Origin: Piliocolobus tephrosceles
Taxonomy: Eukaryota; Chordata; Mammalia; Primates; Cercopithecidae
Direction of reading: 5' to 3'
Assembly (NCBI RefSeq): GCF_002776525.5
Contig: NC_045444.1
Location: forward strand, 27,760,902-27,824,901
DNA: 64,000 nucleotides
Shown in pieces: positions 24,641 through 36,720 of the stretch (position 1 is its first letter; the number at the start of each line of letters is the position of its first letter). The translations under genes were made by a program, and so were the position numbers. A model generated the notes under the pieces. That model made no database searches. It saw nothing but the letters and a program-made list of their open reading frames with translations, and was not told the origin of the DNA.

Positions 24641-25317
24641 CGCCAGACTGGAGCGAGGCACTCCAGTGGTGGGTTAGCCCCTCAGGCACCTGGGCTATGT
24701 CACAGACCCTCAGAATCGAAAAGTCAAGTTCAAGCAGGTGCGTGCGCCCGGAAGCGCCCTAAAAGCCTCTCCACTGATGACAGGACTCTGTCCCCAGTCT
24801 GCCCCCAGGAAGGGGCTATAGAAAGGAAAGGGACTTGAATCGGCGCTTTCGACGCTCCACAGACCCCGAACGCAGCAGATAAGGAAGTTAACCTGGGAGC
24901 TAAATTGAGGGCGGACACGCTTAACGCGGAGAACCTGGAGCTCTCAAAAGCTCGCAGTTGAGCGCCATCGCGGAGGGAAGTCTGTCTCGGAAATGCGAAT
25001 TCTCATCCAAACATCTGCAGCGCTTAGGATGCGCGGGCAGAAGCGCACAGTCAAGTCCAAACACTCTCGGAGGGGACAAAATCGGGACCGGGAAACGGCC
25101 AAAGGGAAAATCTGTGGGGGTGCGGAGGACTCTGGCACTTGGTTCAGAAACCCCGCACCGCACCTCTCACCCCCCACGGGGCCAGCACACTGTGGCCACC
25201 CGGTCCCGGGGAGCGGGGCTGCAAGGACCTAAGTTTCATACTCACTTATCTGCAAGCATCGCCCAGCAGGAAAGCCAAGGAAGCCAGGGGAGAGGAGGGG
25301 GAAGGTGTTCTCCTTAC

Positions 25318-25399
25318 CTCGGTCGGCTCTCACGGTCAGCACCCTGGCGATCGGCAATAATCCCGAGAGAGTGAGTAAGGCGAGGAGAAACTCGGACAT
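25318..25399 (-). CDS. LRP1B: LRP1B exon 1 coding part (signal peptide), partial gene
   Basis: This is the start of the giant LDL-receptor-family endocytic receptor LRP1B, a type I membrane protein of about 4,600 residues that binds extracellular ligands at the cell surface. The exon encodes 27 codons plus one base, beginning [17 protein letters not shown], which I recognise as the LRP1B N-terminus. Residues 1-4 form a short n-region, residues 5-18 a hydrophobic core, and signal cleavage is expected near residues 20-24. The ATG at 25,399-25,397 has A at -3, a good Kozak position. The exon ends in GAG followed by GTAAGG, a consensus donor at 25,317-25,312, leaving phase 1. The leftover G fits an Asp codon continuing into exon 2, as I recall for the human protein (ADRDQQ). 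Residue 24 is Arg (AGA); I recall Gly in human. All ligand-binding, EGF and beta-propeller domains lie on later exons to the left of the window. Confidence is high for identity; the transcription start is not resolved. Confidence 0.93.
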
Positions 25400-25640
25400 T
25401 GTGGTCGCCCGGTGAGGAAGTCTGCGGTGGAGACTGCTCGGCGGCACCTTCGGCCCGGAGGCGGCGGCGGCGGCGGCGGCTTGGAGCCCAGAATCGAGCG
25501 GCGTCATTTACAAATGTCACTGGAAATTCTTCAGCTCAATGAGTCCAACCAGTCCGCCTTCTCCTGCCTGGAGCAGGATATGGAAGGTGGAGGGATGCGC
25601 GCGTGCGGGAGAGAGGAGCGAGAGCGTGTGTGAGCGCGAG
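25400..25640 (-). other. LRP1B: LRP1B 5'UTR (right limit uncertain)
   Basis: This is the sequence immediately upstream of the LRP1B ATG on the minus strand, GC-rich and with no splice acceptor visible next to the ATG. It contains a run of seven GCC triplets (25,460-25,480) and two ATGs at 25,507 and 25,520 that would precede the main start if transcription begins further right. The 25,507 ATG is in frame and directly preceded by a TAA stop. A pyrimidine-rich stretch on the minus strand near 25,595-25,630 is a plausible initiation zone, but the transcription start cannot be fixed from sequence alone. Confidence 0.6.
25460..25480 (-). repeat. (GCC)7 trinucleotide repeat in LRP1B leader
   Basis: Seven uninterrupted GGC units on the plus strand read as GCC on the LRP1B sense strand. 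They lie 61-81 bases upstream of the main ATG. In the frame of the ATG at 25,507 they encode seven alanines. GC-rich leader triplets of this kind are often length-polymorphic. Confidence 0.9.
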
Positions 25641-25700
25641 CGAGCCGCCCGTGTGTCTTGACTTTTCAATGCAGGGTACGTCTGATCTTACATCACGCAA

Positions 25701-28178
25701 GAGGGGCAGTGAGAGATGCCAGCGGATGGGAATTCACTGATTAATCACCGAATCCACCACACACCCCTTCGTCGTCCACATAAATCACATCTATTACTTA
25801 GTAAGAGGCATTTAACACAACAGGAAAATACCACCGCGAACGCAGAGCGCCACAAATCACAATTATTTTAATCCCCTTGAAGGGAAAGTAACTAGAAGCT
25901 GGTTCTGTAGGGATTTGGGTCTTTGGAGAAGGGAGAGACTTCTGCATTGGGCTGAGCCAGCCAGGCGCTTACAATGCTCCGCAGTTCACAGCCGGCTGGG
26001 AACCCTCAGCCAAGCTTCTGCAGGCAAAGGGGGCTGATCCCTTCGTTCCTCGGAAGCTTCCTTCCCGGGAAGGAAGGACAAGCCAACGAACAGAGCTTCT
26101 CTTAGGGAAATGGTTTCCTTGAGTCTACACAGAATCCCAGTGTTTCCTGAATTGCACTTTTAACTTTTATGCTGAGCAGCACCTGGGGACAAAGAGGCAA
26201 AATTTAGTGACTCAGCAGAAACAAAAAGCAAAACAACCCCAAAAGTCATTAACCATTGCGTAAAAAGGGAAGGTTCATGGAAAAGGCTATTGAGGACCCC
26301 AGGCAGGGAACAATAAAGCAAGGAATTGGTAGCGTTTTTCTCTGGGGTTCTGTCTTTAAAAAGGTACTTCGAGCCATTTTGAACAGGCTTTGAGGATTTT
26401 GTTGTGGCTTTTATTTTGTGTTTTGTTTTGTTTTCCTTTTCCATATACTACAGTGATGGTGTAAGAACTTTCCCGAGCCATCGGAGGCATCAACGTGAAT
26501 AGTTGGAATAATAATATTAGTAAACTTGTTTCTATGACCACTTAAGTTTTCAACATGATCATCCCAGTCCCTAAAATTTGAGTTTGCCATTCCAAAGTGG
26601 CTACGGAATTAAAACTCAGAAATCATAATAGTTGAAGACTTACTTTCTTCCTTGTAACATCAGGAATTCTCGTCTAAGAACAAGAATTGAAAAGGTTTTG
26701 TATTTAATATTTTGAAACTGGAGATGAGTGGAGAGGAAAACTATGAAAAGGGAACAGAACCAAGGAAGAGAATGATTGAAAAGTGAAGGAAGATACTTTA
26801 AAAACTTCATTTACTTTGCTGTTTGAGCTATACAGGTGAATGCTGGCATTACGATCTACCTATTTGTGAGAGTAAAATTAACCAGAAACATCTTTAGAGG
26901 CTCCTTTGAAGCCATTAAATCTAGACCAGATCAAAGAACATAGAGGTGACTCTGCGGAACATTGTCAATAATCTGTGCATTTCACGTTTTTATTCTTACT
27001 CTGTGATTATAAATGCATTTTATGTCACTTTTTCCATATTTTAAATTACAAAGTTTACTTTCCCTTGAAAATACAACCATTTAGTGTTTAAAATATGACT
27101 CTACATTCAAAGATGTATGCTTCTTTTCTTCTAAAGTTGTTACATGTCTAACTTCTCCTAGATATTTTTGTTATTTCATAATAAAGTGTACAATATAGAA
27201 TAAAAATATAGATTTTTGACATATTTTACTTCATACCGAAAATTCACAAACTTTGAAATGAGTGGCAGAGTTTAAAGACTGTGTATGTGTCTGTGTGTGC
27301 ACGCGCGCATGTGAGAGAGAGAGATTTGAATGATGTGCCAAGTAATAAACGTTTCTTTCTCAAGGGTCCACAGACCTCTGTATTGTATGACAAACTTATT
27401 CATTGGGACGATGTAGCAGGTGTCTTTCTTACATGATCCCATTCAGTCAACTAGAAGGTCAGCTATCAGGAGATCTGTATCCACTTAACTCTTGGCAAGA
27501 AAATGAGGAGTGCTTACAAACCTTACTAAGGACATCCAGATTCTTCCTCTTCTGAAAGATTACCACCAATCCCCCTCCACTTCAAAAACTACAAGGTAAA
27601 GGAAAGCAGCCTGGAACAGTATGACCCACCAAAGGCTCTTACCACACACTAAAGTGCCCCAATGCTATGATTAAAATCACTGACTCATTCACTTCTGCAG
27701 TACGTGCAGCAGCCCTAGATTCCATGGTCAGATTGGAAAAAGGAAAAGCTAGGAAAGATCATCAGAATAGTAAATACTCAGGAGATTTTGTATTCTAAAT
27801 ATACTATATTCCAAATATGTAGAGCCTCCTAATAGCCCGTTAAATGAATTAGCCAGAGTAAAAAACATATGATCTTTTTAGATCATCTGGTTGACTTCTT
27901 TACTTCGTTGAGTGGAAAAAAAATTAAAAATGCATTGTCTGCACATTGTGACCAGAATAATAAAGCAAAATAGAATTCTTAAGTAATCACCAATTAAGTC
28001 AATAATCACGAATGACATAGGATCAAAACAGTTACTATAAAATAGTGATAGTAAATGTGGAAAACTAGTTACTAAAGCATAGGCTGGAGCATCAATAAAA
28101 GGTAACATGTTAAGCTTAATCTCCACTGTGAATGAATCTCAATAAAGTATTATCTATAAAATAAAATTTGCAGCTTTA
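25701..28178. other. LRP1B upstream region, no gene seen
   Basis: CpGs continue to about 26,100, and this part may still hold promoter elements. Further right it is AT-rich and unique. A CpG-containing CA/GT/GA microsatellite occupies about 27,282-27,326. No exon, RNA gene or transposon is recognised. Confidence 0.45.
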
Positions 28179-28509
<331 letters not shown>

Positions 28510-28520
28510 TTGAACCTTTA

Positions 28521-30780
28521 AGACCACGATTAATAAAGATCTAAATGGTATAAAACCTCTCTCAAAAATTTGATGGAAGTATAGTTGCTTAGGTATGCAC
28601 CAGTGCTTAGGTGGACACAATACATGAATTTAAATGCTTGTTAAGAATTTTTAAGACTAAAATTTTTACTAAGGACGCTGATTCATACTATGAAGCCATA
28701 ATATGTAATAAACAGATTAAATATTAAGCAGTAGATATATATTTGCTCCAAAACTGAAATAAAGCCAGTGTCAAAATGAAATGGGATAAAATTGTCTGTC
28801 CCACATCAAATCTCTTGTATAAAGTAGTTCTTCTTCCAGATATTCTTTGAAAATGACCAGTTTATAAAAGAAGATTGTTGTCTGTGAGCACCAGTGAGGT
28901 TGATAAAAGTATTGACCAAATTTGAGATTTAAAATTAAATAATTTGCTCCTAGGTTTTAAGTGACCATCAAATTTTCATGGATTATAAATATGAAATGAA
29001 AAGCTTAAGTATAATTTTCTATGAAATACTTTTGTTTCCCCATAATAAATGCTTTAATGAAAAAATAAATTAATAAAGTGCACTATTACTGAAGAGAGAA
29101 AAGCTTGTGGGAGCATTCAAATTTTGTTTGTTACTAGGGTCCATTATAATTTCTTCATTCTAATCAGAGTTATTAACACTGACAAGTTAAATAAATTAAT
29201 TCATCAAACTATAGAATATTATGAAATCTCTCATTAAGATAAATTAAACAAAGTAGAACCAATCATTCTTCCTTTTTGTTTTAGAACAACACATGAATGC
29301 TAATTATCAGTCAGTGGTAATCTTACACTTCCCAGTTAGAGCCACGGTTTCCATACATGGGATCAAATATCAGATTTCATTTCTGTTAATTATTTTCGTG
29401 CGATTGGATTTCTTACAGTAGATAGTAACAATTTATGTGCTACACATATGAACATCGTAAGTTAGGGAGAGGACATGTGTCTAAACAAGCTGGAGCTGAC
29501 AATCTGTCTCATGGAAGAGATGTGTGTGAAGGAGAGTTGGCCTGAAAGTTAGGTTGCCAAGGATTTCTGCAACTATCACTGCAAGGCCTGCTAAGTTTCT
29601 TAGCCTGCCTGTTTTCAGATAGAAAAGTTGCCAGGCAGCAGCAGACACAAGATGAAAAAGAAAGGGAAGAGATTGAGAAAGAGAGGGGGCCGAGGTAGAG
29701 AGAGAGAGAAAAAAAGATTGTTAAGGAAACATTATCAGTTCTTTAACTTGAATCAGAGTTACTCTGGACAAAGCCTCTAAGAGAAAAAAAAAAAAAAAAA
29801 AAAAAAACACACACACACAACTTTATATGCAAGTTATTTCTCAAACTGCAACATTTCAATGCACATTTTTAACTGCTTTTCTTCAAAAGTGTGTTCTGTT
29901 TTTCAGCATACTGTCTCAATTAGGATATAAATATTTGGTTGAGATAAATAAGATTTTTGCATAACTTTAATTCTTACTATTAAACAATTATTAGGAGGTA
30001 TGCACAATTGAAAAGAAAATTAAGAGTGATGCAATTATTTAATTAAATCTGGAAAGTAAAAATATTTCCAAGACAACTACATTAGTCTTCTCTTTTTATA
30101 TTTTCAGCTTCTCTTTACTGTTACTCTCTGTAAATGTTTTAAGACATAAATATTATGGCAAAAATTATGCCTGATAGCAATTATAAAGTCTAGAAGACAA
30201 TATAAGCTTTTAAAACTGATTTGATTATTTGGATTTTTTTGGACTCTTGTTTGATAAACTTGACAGTAAAAATAAAAGGAGTCTACAGATTTAGACAAAG
30301 CCAGCAGAAGACTTGAAAGACTAAAAATTCTATCTTTTTTTCTTTTCATTGTTTAAGGGATTGACATCCATAATAATAATATAGTCTGAAGATACAAATC
30401 CTATCTTGCTCTTTGGATATGTCATCAGAAGGTACAATTGGTAATACTGCCATCTGTGTGTGGGTAATACAAAAATGTCAACAATTCACCAAATCCTTGT
30501 CACTCTACTCACATGGAATTAGCTCTTGGGTTTTAAGTCGGTTGCTGATTATAAAGTATGTTGCTTTGGCACTTTTAGACCCTGACATATGTGTGTTCAA
30601 TATGAGCTCCACAATGTCTTCTCCAGATCCAGAATAGACTTAGTGGATCAGGTGGAGGGTCGATTGCCAGTGACCATGGTCAGGATGCACTTTGCCTGAA
30701 TATGCCCTTGTGGCATTTTTCTACCTTTGAATATTGATCTCTGACCTTCTTTCTGGTCATCATCTTGCTGATCTTTAATT
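28521..30780. other. Unique intergenic sequence
   Basis: AT-rich with no recognised gene. A poly-A run merging into (CA)n lies at 29,783-29,820, and a (GA)n run at about 29,695-29,713. Confidence 0.45.
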
Positions 30781-30960
30781 ATAATTAGAGACTTTAAGAT
30801 TGTTGGAGCTGGGAGGAACATTCAAATAATCTACTCCAATTTACCTTATTTTGCAAATGAAAAAATTATAAAGAAAGAAAAGGTGACTAGTCTGAGGTCA
30901 CATATTTTATTAATATCAGAAACAGACCTTGAATAAAGTTTCTTGACTTCTTCCTGTATT
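30781..30960 (+). mobile_element. Ancient SINE-like repeat (tentative)
   Basis: GTTGGAGCTGGGAGGAACAT, ATCTACTCCAATTTACCTTA and GTCTGAGGTCACA resemble an old mammalian SINE (MIR-related). The family name is uncertain. Confidence 0.4.
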
Positions 30961-30990
30961 ACTTAGTCAGCTTTGTTGGTATTCTTTTAG

Positions 30991-31029
30991 TGTTGTTGTT
31001 GTTGTTGCTGCTGTTTGTTTGTTTGTTTT
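30991..31029. repeat. (TTG)n/(TTTG)n microsatellite
   Basis: GTT units followed by GTTT units. Confidence 0.9.
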
Positions 31030-31057
31030 ACTTCACAGAAGTGGTAGCTCGGAGAAT

Positions 31058-31200
31058 ATTAATTTATTCATTCACTAAATATCTATATATTATGTGACAG
31101 ACACTGTATTTAGCACCATGCATATAGCAATAAGGATAATAAACACAATTCTTGCAGGAACATAGCATATAATCTAAATGAAATAATAATATCATACCTG
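31058..31200 (-). mobile_element. L2 LINE 3' fragment
   Basis: Reverse L2 end: TTATTCATTCACTAAATATC, ATTATGTGACAGACACTGTA, then GAACATAGCATATAATCTAA (consensus GAGCTTACATTCTAG). Confidence 0.65.
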
Positions 31201-32095
31201 TGCTAAAGGACTTACTTTCCAAGATCGGCATGGAAACCATCCTCTCAGAAACCACAAGCATGATACATAAAGGCCACTAATGGGATCACCCCGTAAAATC
31301 AGTGCTGCATCTTTCTTGGAAAGTGTCTTCTAGTCATATAGAGAACCCAATTTCTATTAGAATTCAACATTGAATAAGAAATCATGAAATGCATTTCAAT
31401 TATAACATACTTTGATCTAGAACTTGGTAGCAAGTACATACATGTTAAGAACTTTCAGAAATATCAACAGTGACACATGCTTACATGTTCATTAGATTCT
31501 AAGGACTCTATTATGTTATGGGGTCACAAAAAATCAAGACAAAAAAGAATTTGAAAAAGTCATTCAACTCATTCATCTATTTATTTTTATTGTAGCTATT
31601 AATGAAGACCGATTTGTGACCTTTTCAAGCATCTTATCCCCTCTAAATAATAATTTCCAACTTCATATCAATTCATATTTTTTCTTATATTTACATTTTA
31701 TGTAGCCTTTAGCATTTTACAATTTTCAGTCCCCCCAAAATGTTCTTTCTATATAATGCTTTCTCCAATAGTAGGCACTCAAATGCAATTTGCCTTACTG
31801 TTGATTAATGGCTTTCTCCTTTTTCCCTTGAACTTATTTAATATCTCCTATCTTGGCTGTTCCCTGGTCCTTCTGCCATGGAATACAGCTTTATATCCGA
31901 AGTAATCAGGGTATTTACAATGACAAAGATAGCGGTTGGGCATGAGCCGTGGACAGCGAGCTGAGAAGATGAGATATCAGAACCCTATTAATTACACATA
32001 ATATGTACTTTAATAAAATGAATGGCTGTTAAAATGTAAAAAAGTACTTAGTAGCTATATCATCTCAGGCCAAGTTTGTTTCTTTTCTTTCTTTC

Positions 32096-32128
<33 letters not shown>

Positions 32129-32344
32129 AGAAGTAGAGATTGTTTCACTTTTTTTTTCCAGAAGAGTAATTTTTTTTCTATTCTTTTATCAGAAATGGCC
32201 CTCATATAATAAATTACAGAAAAAACAGTAAAGAGAAGCAAAGAAATTTTAAAAAGGAAAGAAAGACGAGAAAAACGTACCTTTCTTCAAAGAGCACCTT
32301 TTTAATTCACACTGGGAATTGCTTTTGGGAGACTGTCAACAGCT
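31201..32344. other. Unique sequence with long T-run
   Basis: No gene or named repeat. A TTTC/T-rich run spans 32,077-32,123 and is not followed by an Alu or L1 body. Confidence 0.5.
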
Positions 32345-32402
32345 CTATTTGGGCACAGTGCCTGTCATAGAGTAAGTACTAAGTAAGTGTGTTGTAAGTG
32401 AC
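32345..32402 (-). mobile_element. MIR/L2 3' end fragment (tentative)
   Basis: GGGCACAGTGCCTGTCATAGAG followed by TAAGTACTAAGTAAG resembles the shared MIR/L2 3' end motif. It is too short for a firm family call, and the strand is tentative. Confidence 0.35.
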
Positions 32403-35400
32403 ATTTACTTAGAGTAGGGCTTTTAGATTTTTTAAAGTTTGTTTTAAAGAAAAACTTACAAAACTAACTTCTCTAGAACACTGTTAATCTTTTAAGTAAA
32501 AAAAAAATTCTCTGAGAAAATGTGTCTTGCCCTCCAAAAGTGTTTTTCTATTATGAAAATTATACTTTTGAATCACCTTAAAAATTCAAAAGCAAAACAG
32601 TGCTTTTTAGCCCTAAATAGAATGCGTTAATTTTATGTCAAGTCTCTGTTTGTAGGAAAAAAAAAAAAATAGTGACATTTGGATATATTTACCAAGATTT
32701 ATAAAAATATGTGATTTTATGGATGAATCCTAGCAAAGTTAAATTACAGTTGAAAGATTATTAAATGCTTTTATGACTTTTTATTGCTACATTCTGCAAT
32801 GTAAACAGACTTTACCAAGGGTATCTATCATTCATATTCTGCAAACCCTATTCTAAAACAAAAACAGCAAAATTGAGTGTCAAGATAAAGTTATTCCCAG
32901 GTATACAACAGAAGAGATAGAAGAGGATAAATACCTTGAACATAGAATGACCAAGAATATATATGATTATTATTTAGAGTTTATATTTTTTTCCTTGTGA
33001 TAAAATGCAATTACTTCTAAAACAAATGTCAATTTTGTACTTTTAGATGTATATTAATCCTAATTTATTCTAACCTAATTTTTTCTTTTTTTTTTTCTTG
33101 GTGAAAGAAATGACAGGAAATAGTTTCTATGCTTTTTAGTGAGTGTTGCCTGAAAACACTCTAAAATGAATTGGAAAATTAAAAAGTATATGTATATATA
33201 AATACATAATCACAAATGGACTGGTATTTGGATAACATGTAAAATTGGTCAAAGGATTGTTGATATTAATTATCTAAAACCAAGGAGTTTAATCAACTTG
33301 GACATTTTCACAAAGATACATATAGCCACTGGGAAAATAGCTCAGAAAAAGTAACATATTCTGTTGACCACATAAAATAATATATATTTTATTATATATT
33401 ACTCACTAAAAAGCATAGAAACTATTATATATATATAAAGACATCTAGTCACCAGGACTGAATTTGTCTGGGGAATTGCCAAAACCAGTGATGCTTCCAG
33501 CTGTAGTTTGCTAGTGAAAGCAACTTATAGCCTCAGAGATGTCATGGTGACAACTGCCTGGCCCTCTTTGTAGCTCTCAGGCCAGATTCTTCTGCCCTCT
33601 ACTTCCCCTTCCATACATTTTATTTATGATAGTCACAGTTTCCAAGCCAAAATTGAACACATGGCCTAATAAACAGAATTATGGAGCAACAAGAAGACTA
33701 TTTCTAATCAAGATTATTCTGGAAAAATCTTATCTTTTTGGCCATAATAACTACTAAATTCAAGAAGTCCGAGTTACAAGTTACCTCCTTTTATTTAAAA
33801 TTTGATGCTTTTAAAGTACATCCATAGTAACCTGAGATTCTTCTCAAATCATTGCTAGGAGTCGTTGACATATAATCCAATTTTATGTAAGCAAATATTT
33901 ACATATCTTTAATCAAAATGGAAAGAAGGTTAACGTCTTACTTTATATTATAAACAGGCTGTAGGATTCGATTATACCTTCATGCAAATGTCCCAAGTAT
34001 CCGTTTGACAAATGACTCTGGAAGTGATTTTGTTATTCACAACTGTGATAGTGGTGAACAAGCTAATGAAGGGAGTTAGTATTTGTACGTCCTGTTTTAA
34101 AACCAAAAGCACAAATTAAGTTCTCTTGTGTGAAAATAACAGAAATAAAACACACGTGCTCTGAGTGTGGAGCACTGTGAAGTGCTTCAAAGGGAAATTC
34201 GGTGGGAGATTGGTGTTTAAAATGCTTAATGGGATTCCTACTACTATCCTGAGGGAGTTTTGAGGTTCATTTTTAAGCTGCTACAATATGACCATATTAA
34301 AATTAAAAAGCAACTTCTTTTAACTATGATTTCAAAGCTTAAATGAAACTTTTCCCCCACCACCACTTTAAAGAAATCACGTTTTGATTTCGTTTAGGTG
34401 CTATGACAAGTTTTCATTTAGAGTTTGGTTAAAATGGACTCTTAGCTATCTAAACATAGATCAGTTGAAACAACATCTGGTAAAGAGTCTGCCGGAGTGA
34501 ATTTTAGCTTTGTCCTCACCTTTATCTACCCCTCTAACCTTATAAAAGGACCCCACCATTTGTTAAAAATTCTCTGTGCAAGTGATTGACCAAGTCCTCA
34601 TTGCTATATTTCTTAAAAGTAATTTAAATATTCTCATATTATTCTTCTTTAAAACCTAAATAAAAATTAGGTACATGACTTTGCCTTTTACTGTTCTAGA
34701 CAAAACAGTCTTCAGAAGAGAATGATAATTACCTTGGCATTGAACTGAAATGCAGAAGAAACCTTGTTTAGAATTTTGAAAATGCTCAACACCTCAGCTG
34801 TCTACACTATCATGCCTTTATGCTTTTAGAATAATAATTCTCCAAATGCCGTTTAATCACACCTCTTAATATACCTTTATCTTTCACTGGGGAATAGTAG
34901 AAGTGTGACAAAGAATATTTTCATTTATTTTACTCACTTTTGTTCTTTATATAAAAGGTAATACGAAAATGTGCCCAAGGGTCTACACCTTTTCATCCAA
35001 ACAAAATATAACTAGAGGAAGCAGATGCTGTGGTTCATAGTACTTGAGTGCCCCCTATAGGATACTTTTTATATTTTTGTTCATGTAGCTAGGTTAGCTT
35101 TTCTTACTGCGTTGAATTTTATTTAAAATAAAAATACAATGATACAAATGTGGATCTGTGAAATATAAATATGAATATTTTCTTTCCTCATATCTGCCTA
35201 TCTGAAAAGCCAAAGAAAACTGTCATTTTGACACTTAGTTGTTTCTCTGTTTTTGCTAAATACTGCCCCTAAAAGTTCTCATTGCCTGCTATTCTATTCT
35301 GTCAACATTCATAGTATCAATTACTTTATTTTAAAACATGCATTTAAAAATGTATGTCTATTATATATATAGGCATTCCTCTTAATATATAAGAAGAACA

Positions 35401-35660
35401 ATCAACTAGCTATAAGTATTAGAAAATGAAAATGAAATATCCTTGTATGTGAGTATAGGCAGTTGTTGAGACGGTTAGAAACAAAATCTTTGAATTCTCA
35501 AGATTTCTTAAATTTCAAGTTGATATATATGAATAATGTTAAAATAGAATGAAAGAATACATATTCTTACCTGTCCCTGGCAGTTTGATGGCAGGGTGTG
35601 CTATCTTAGATTTCTTGGGTTTTATGAGCCTTTTCTTATTTGTACTGTAGCCTGGAATTG
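32403..35660. other. Unique intergenic sequence
   Basis: About 3.2 kb of AT-rich sequence without a recognised gene or known repeat, apart from the inverted repeat at 33,119-33,426. Confidence 0.45.
33119..33426. repeat. Perfect 26-bp inverted repeat, 256-bp spacer
   Basis: Arm 1 at 33,119-33,144 (starts AATAGTTTCTATGCTTTTTA) is the exact reverse complement of arm 2 at 33,401-33,426. The spacer is AT-rich and not recognised as a transposon. No target-site duplication is visible next to the arms. Confidence 0.9.
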
Positions 35661-35674
35661 AAAGTGGTAGACAA

Positions 35675-35958
35675 AGCCAGGCACAGTGGCTCATACCTGT
35701 AACCCAGCACTTTGAGAGGCCGAAGCAGACAGATCGCTTGAGGCCAGGAGTTCAAGACCAGCCTGGCCAACATGGTGAAACCCTGTCTCTACTAAAAATA
35801 CAAAAATTAGCTGGGCATGATGGCACACACCTGTAATCCCAGCTACTAGGGAAACTGAGGCTTTAGAATTGCTTGAACCTAGGAGGCAGAGGTGGTAGTG
35901 AGCCAAGATAGCACCACTGCACTCCAGTCTGGGTGACAGAGTTTAAAAAGAAAAAAAA
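35675..35958 (+). mobile_element. Alu (J/S class), full length
   Basis: Forward dimeric Alu with a short A-tail. Target-site duplications AAAGTGGTAGACAA (35,661-35,674) and AAAGTGGTGGACAA (35,959-35,972) differ at one base. Frames on the minus strand here are Alu-derived. Confidence 0.95.
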
Positions 35959-35972
35959 AAAGTGGTGGACAA

Positions 35973-36364
35973 GAGGAGGAAGGAGCACATATCTTAACCA
36001 CTCTGTCATATTCACTCTGTCTTTATCTGGCTTAAAAATATACTGCAATAACCTACCAAGCCTGTGATTGTTTTAATTCAGAGTGGCCCAGTTAGGTGAT
36101 AGGACTGTAATTAGATACTCTCTAAAATAGACCATTGAATTTATATTCTATGTAATGTACCTGGATCCCAAAAACTGCCATTAATTCCTTACCTAGTAAA
36201 AGAAATACACACACACAAATAGTCTCTGGCTAAAACCTTTTTTTTTTTCTTTGTATTAGTTAATTTCTAAATGCAGAACTGATATAGTGGTAAGGAAGCG
36301 ACAATATAAGTAGGCAATGAAAAGGAGGCCTTAATTTCCTTTCTTGCCTCTCTCCTTTCTATTC
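35973..36364. other. Unique intergenic sequence
   Basis: Nothing recognised. Confidence 0.45.
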
Positions 36365-36720
36365 TCATTTATTTATTGTGTGCTTGTTTGAAAAGCACAG
36401 TACTTAGGAATTGGATTACTCTAGTGGAAAGTCATGGCCCCTGTTTTCAAGAGCTATATGTCTAATGAGAAAATGGGTCTGAAGAGACTATTAAAAAGTT
36501 TCCTGCTAAGTGCTTTAAAGGAAGGTATCCATAATGTACAGTGGAGGCTTTGATAAACATATATTTATTTTGCTCCCTGTGGAGCAAAAAAGATATCACC
36601 AAGAAGGGGACACTTCAGATGACTTTTGAATATTTTGCTAGGAATAAAAGTGAGGGGTGAGCATTCTAGCAGATGGAACAGGATGTGTTGAGGCCCATAT
36701 TGCTAGATAGTAAAGTGAAA
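36365..36720 (-). mobile_element. L2 LINE fragment
   Basis: Reverse L2: ATTGTGTGCTTGTTTG, a degraded GCCCCTGTTTTCAAGAGCTA block (consensus CCCTGCCCTCATGGAGCTTA), AGTGCTTTAAAGGAAGGTA, then GGGGACACTTCAGATGACTT and AGCATTCTAGCAGATGGAAC, in the order of reversed L2. Confidence 0.7.

Larger units (their letters stand above)
1..25317 (-). other. LRP1B: LRP1B intron 1 (5' part, continues left of window)
   Basis: Everything left of the exon 1 donor is transcribed as intron 1 on the minus strand. No further LRP1B exon is recognisable in the window, which fits a very large first intron. The content is AT-rich unique sequence plus the interspersed repeats listed separately. Confidence 0.85.
24720..25700 (-). 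promoter_or_regulatory. LRP1B: CpG island promoter of LRP1B
   Basis: This roughly 1-kb stretch is GC-rich with many CpG dinucleotides, in sharp contrast to tens of kilobases of CpG-poor AT-rich sequence on both sides. CpGs continue more thinly to about 26,100. It surrounds the first exon and the donor site. No TATA box is evident at a suitable distance from the ATG, which fits a dispersed CpG-island promoter. No individual factor site is claimed. Overlapping reading frames on both strands here reflect the GC bias. Confidence 0.85.

Noticed and set aside
24958..25374. 138-codon plus-strand open frame in the CpG island
   Set aside because: GC-rich sequence without stop codons, antisense to LRP1B exon 1. 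No domain, signal peptide or splice structure, and two other frames are also open here.
25229..25507. 92-codon minus-strand frame taken as a complete gene
   Set aside because: The frame reads through the GTAAGG splice donor into the intron. Only 25,318-25,399 (and possibly an upstream extension) is LRP1B coding.
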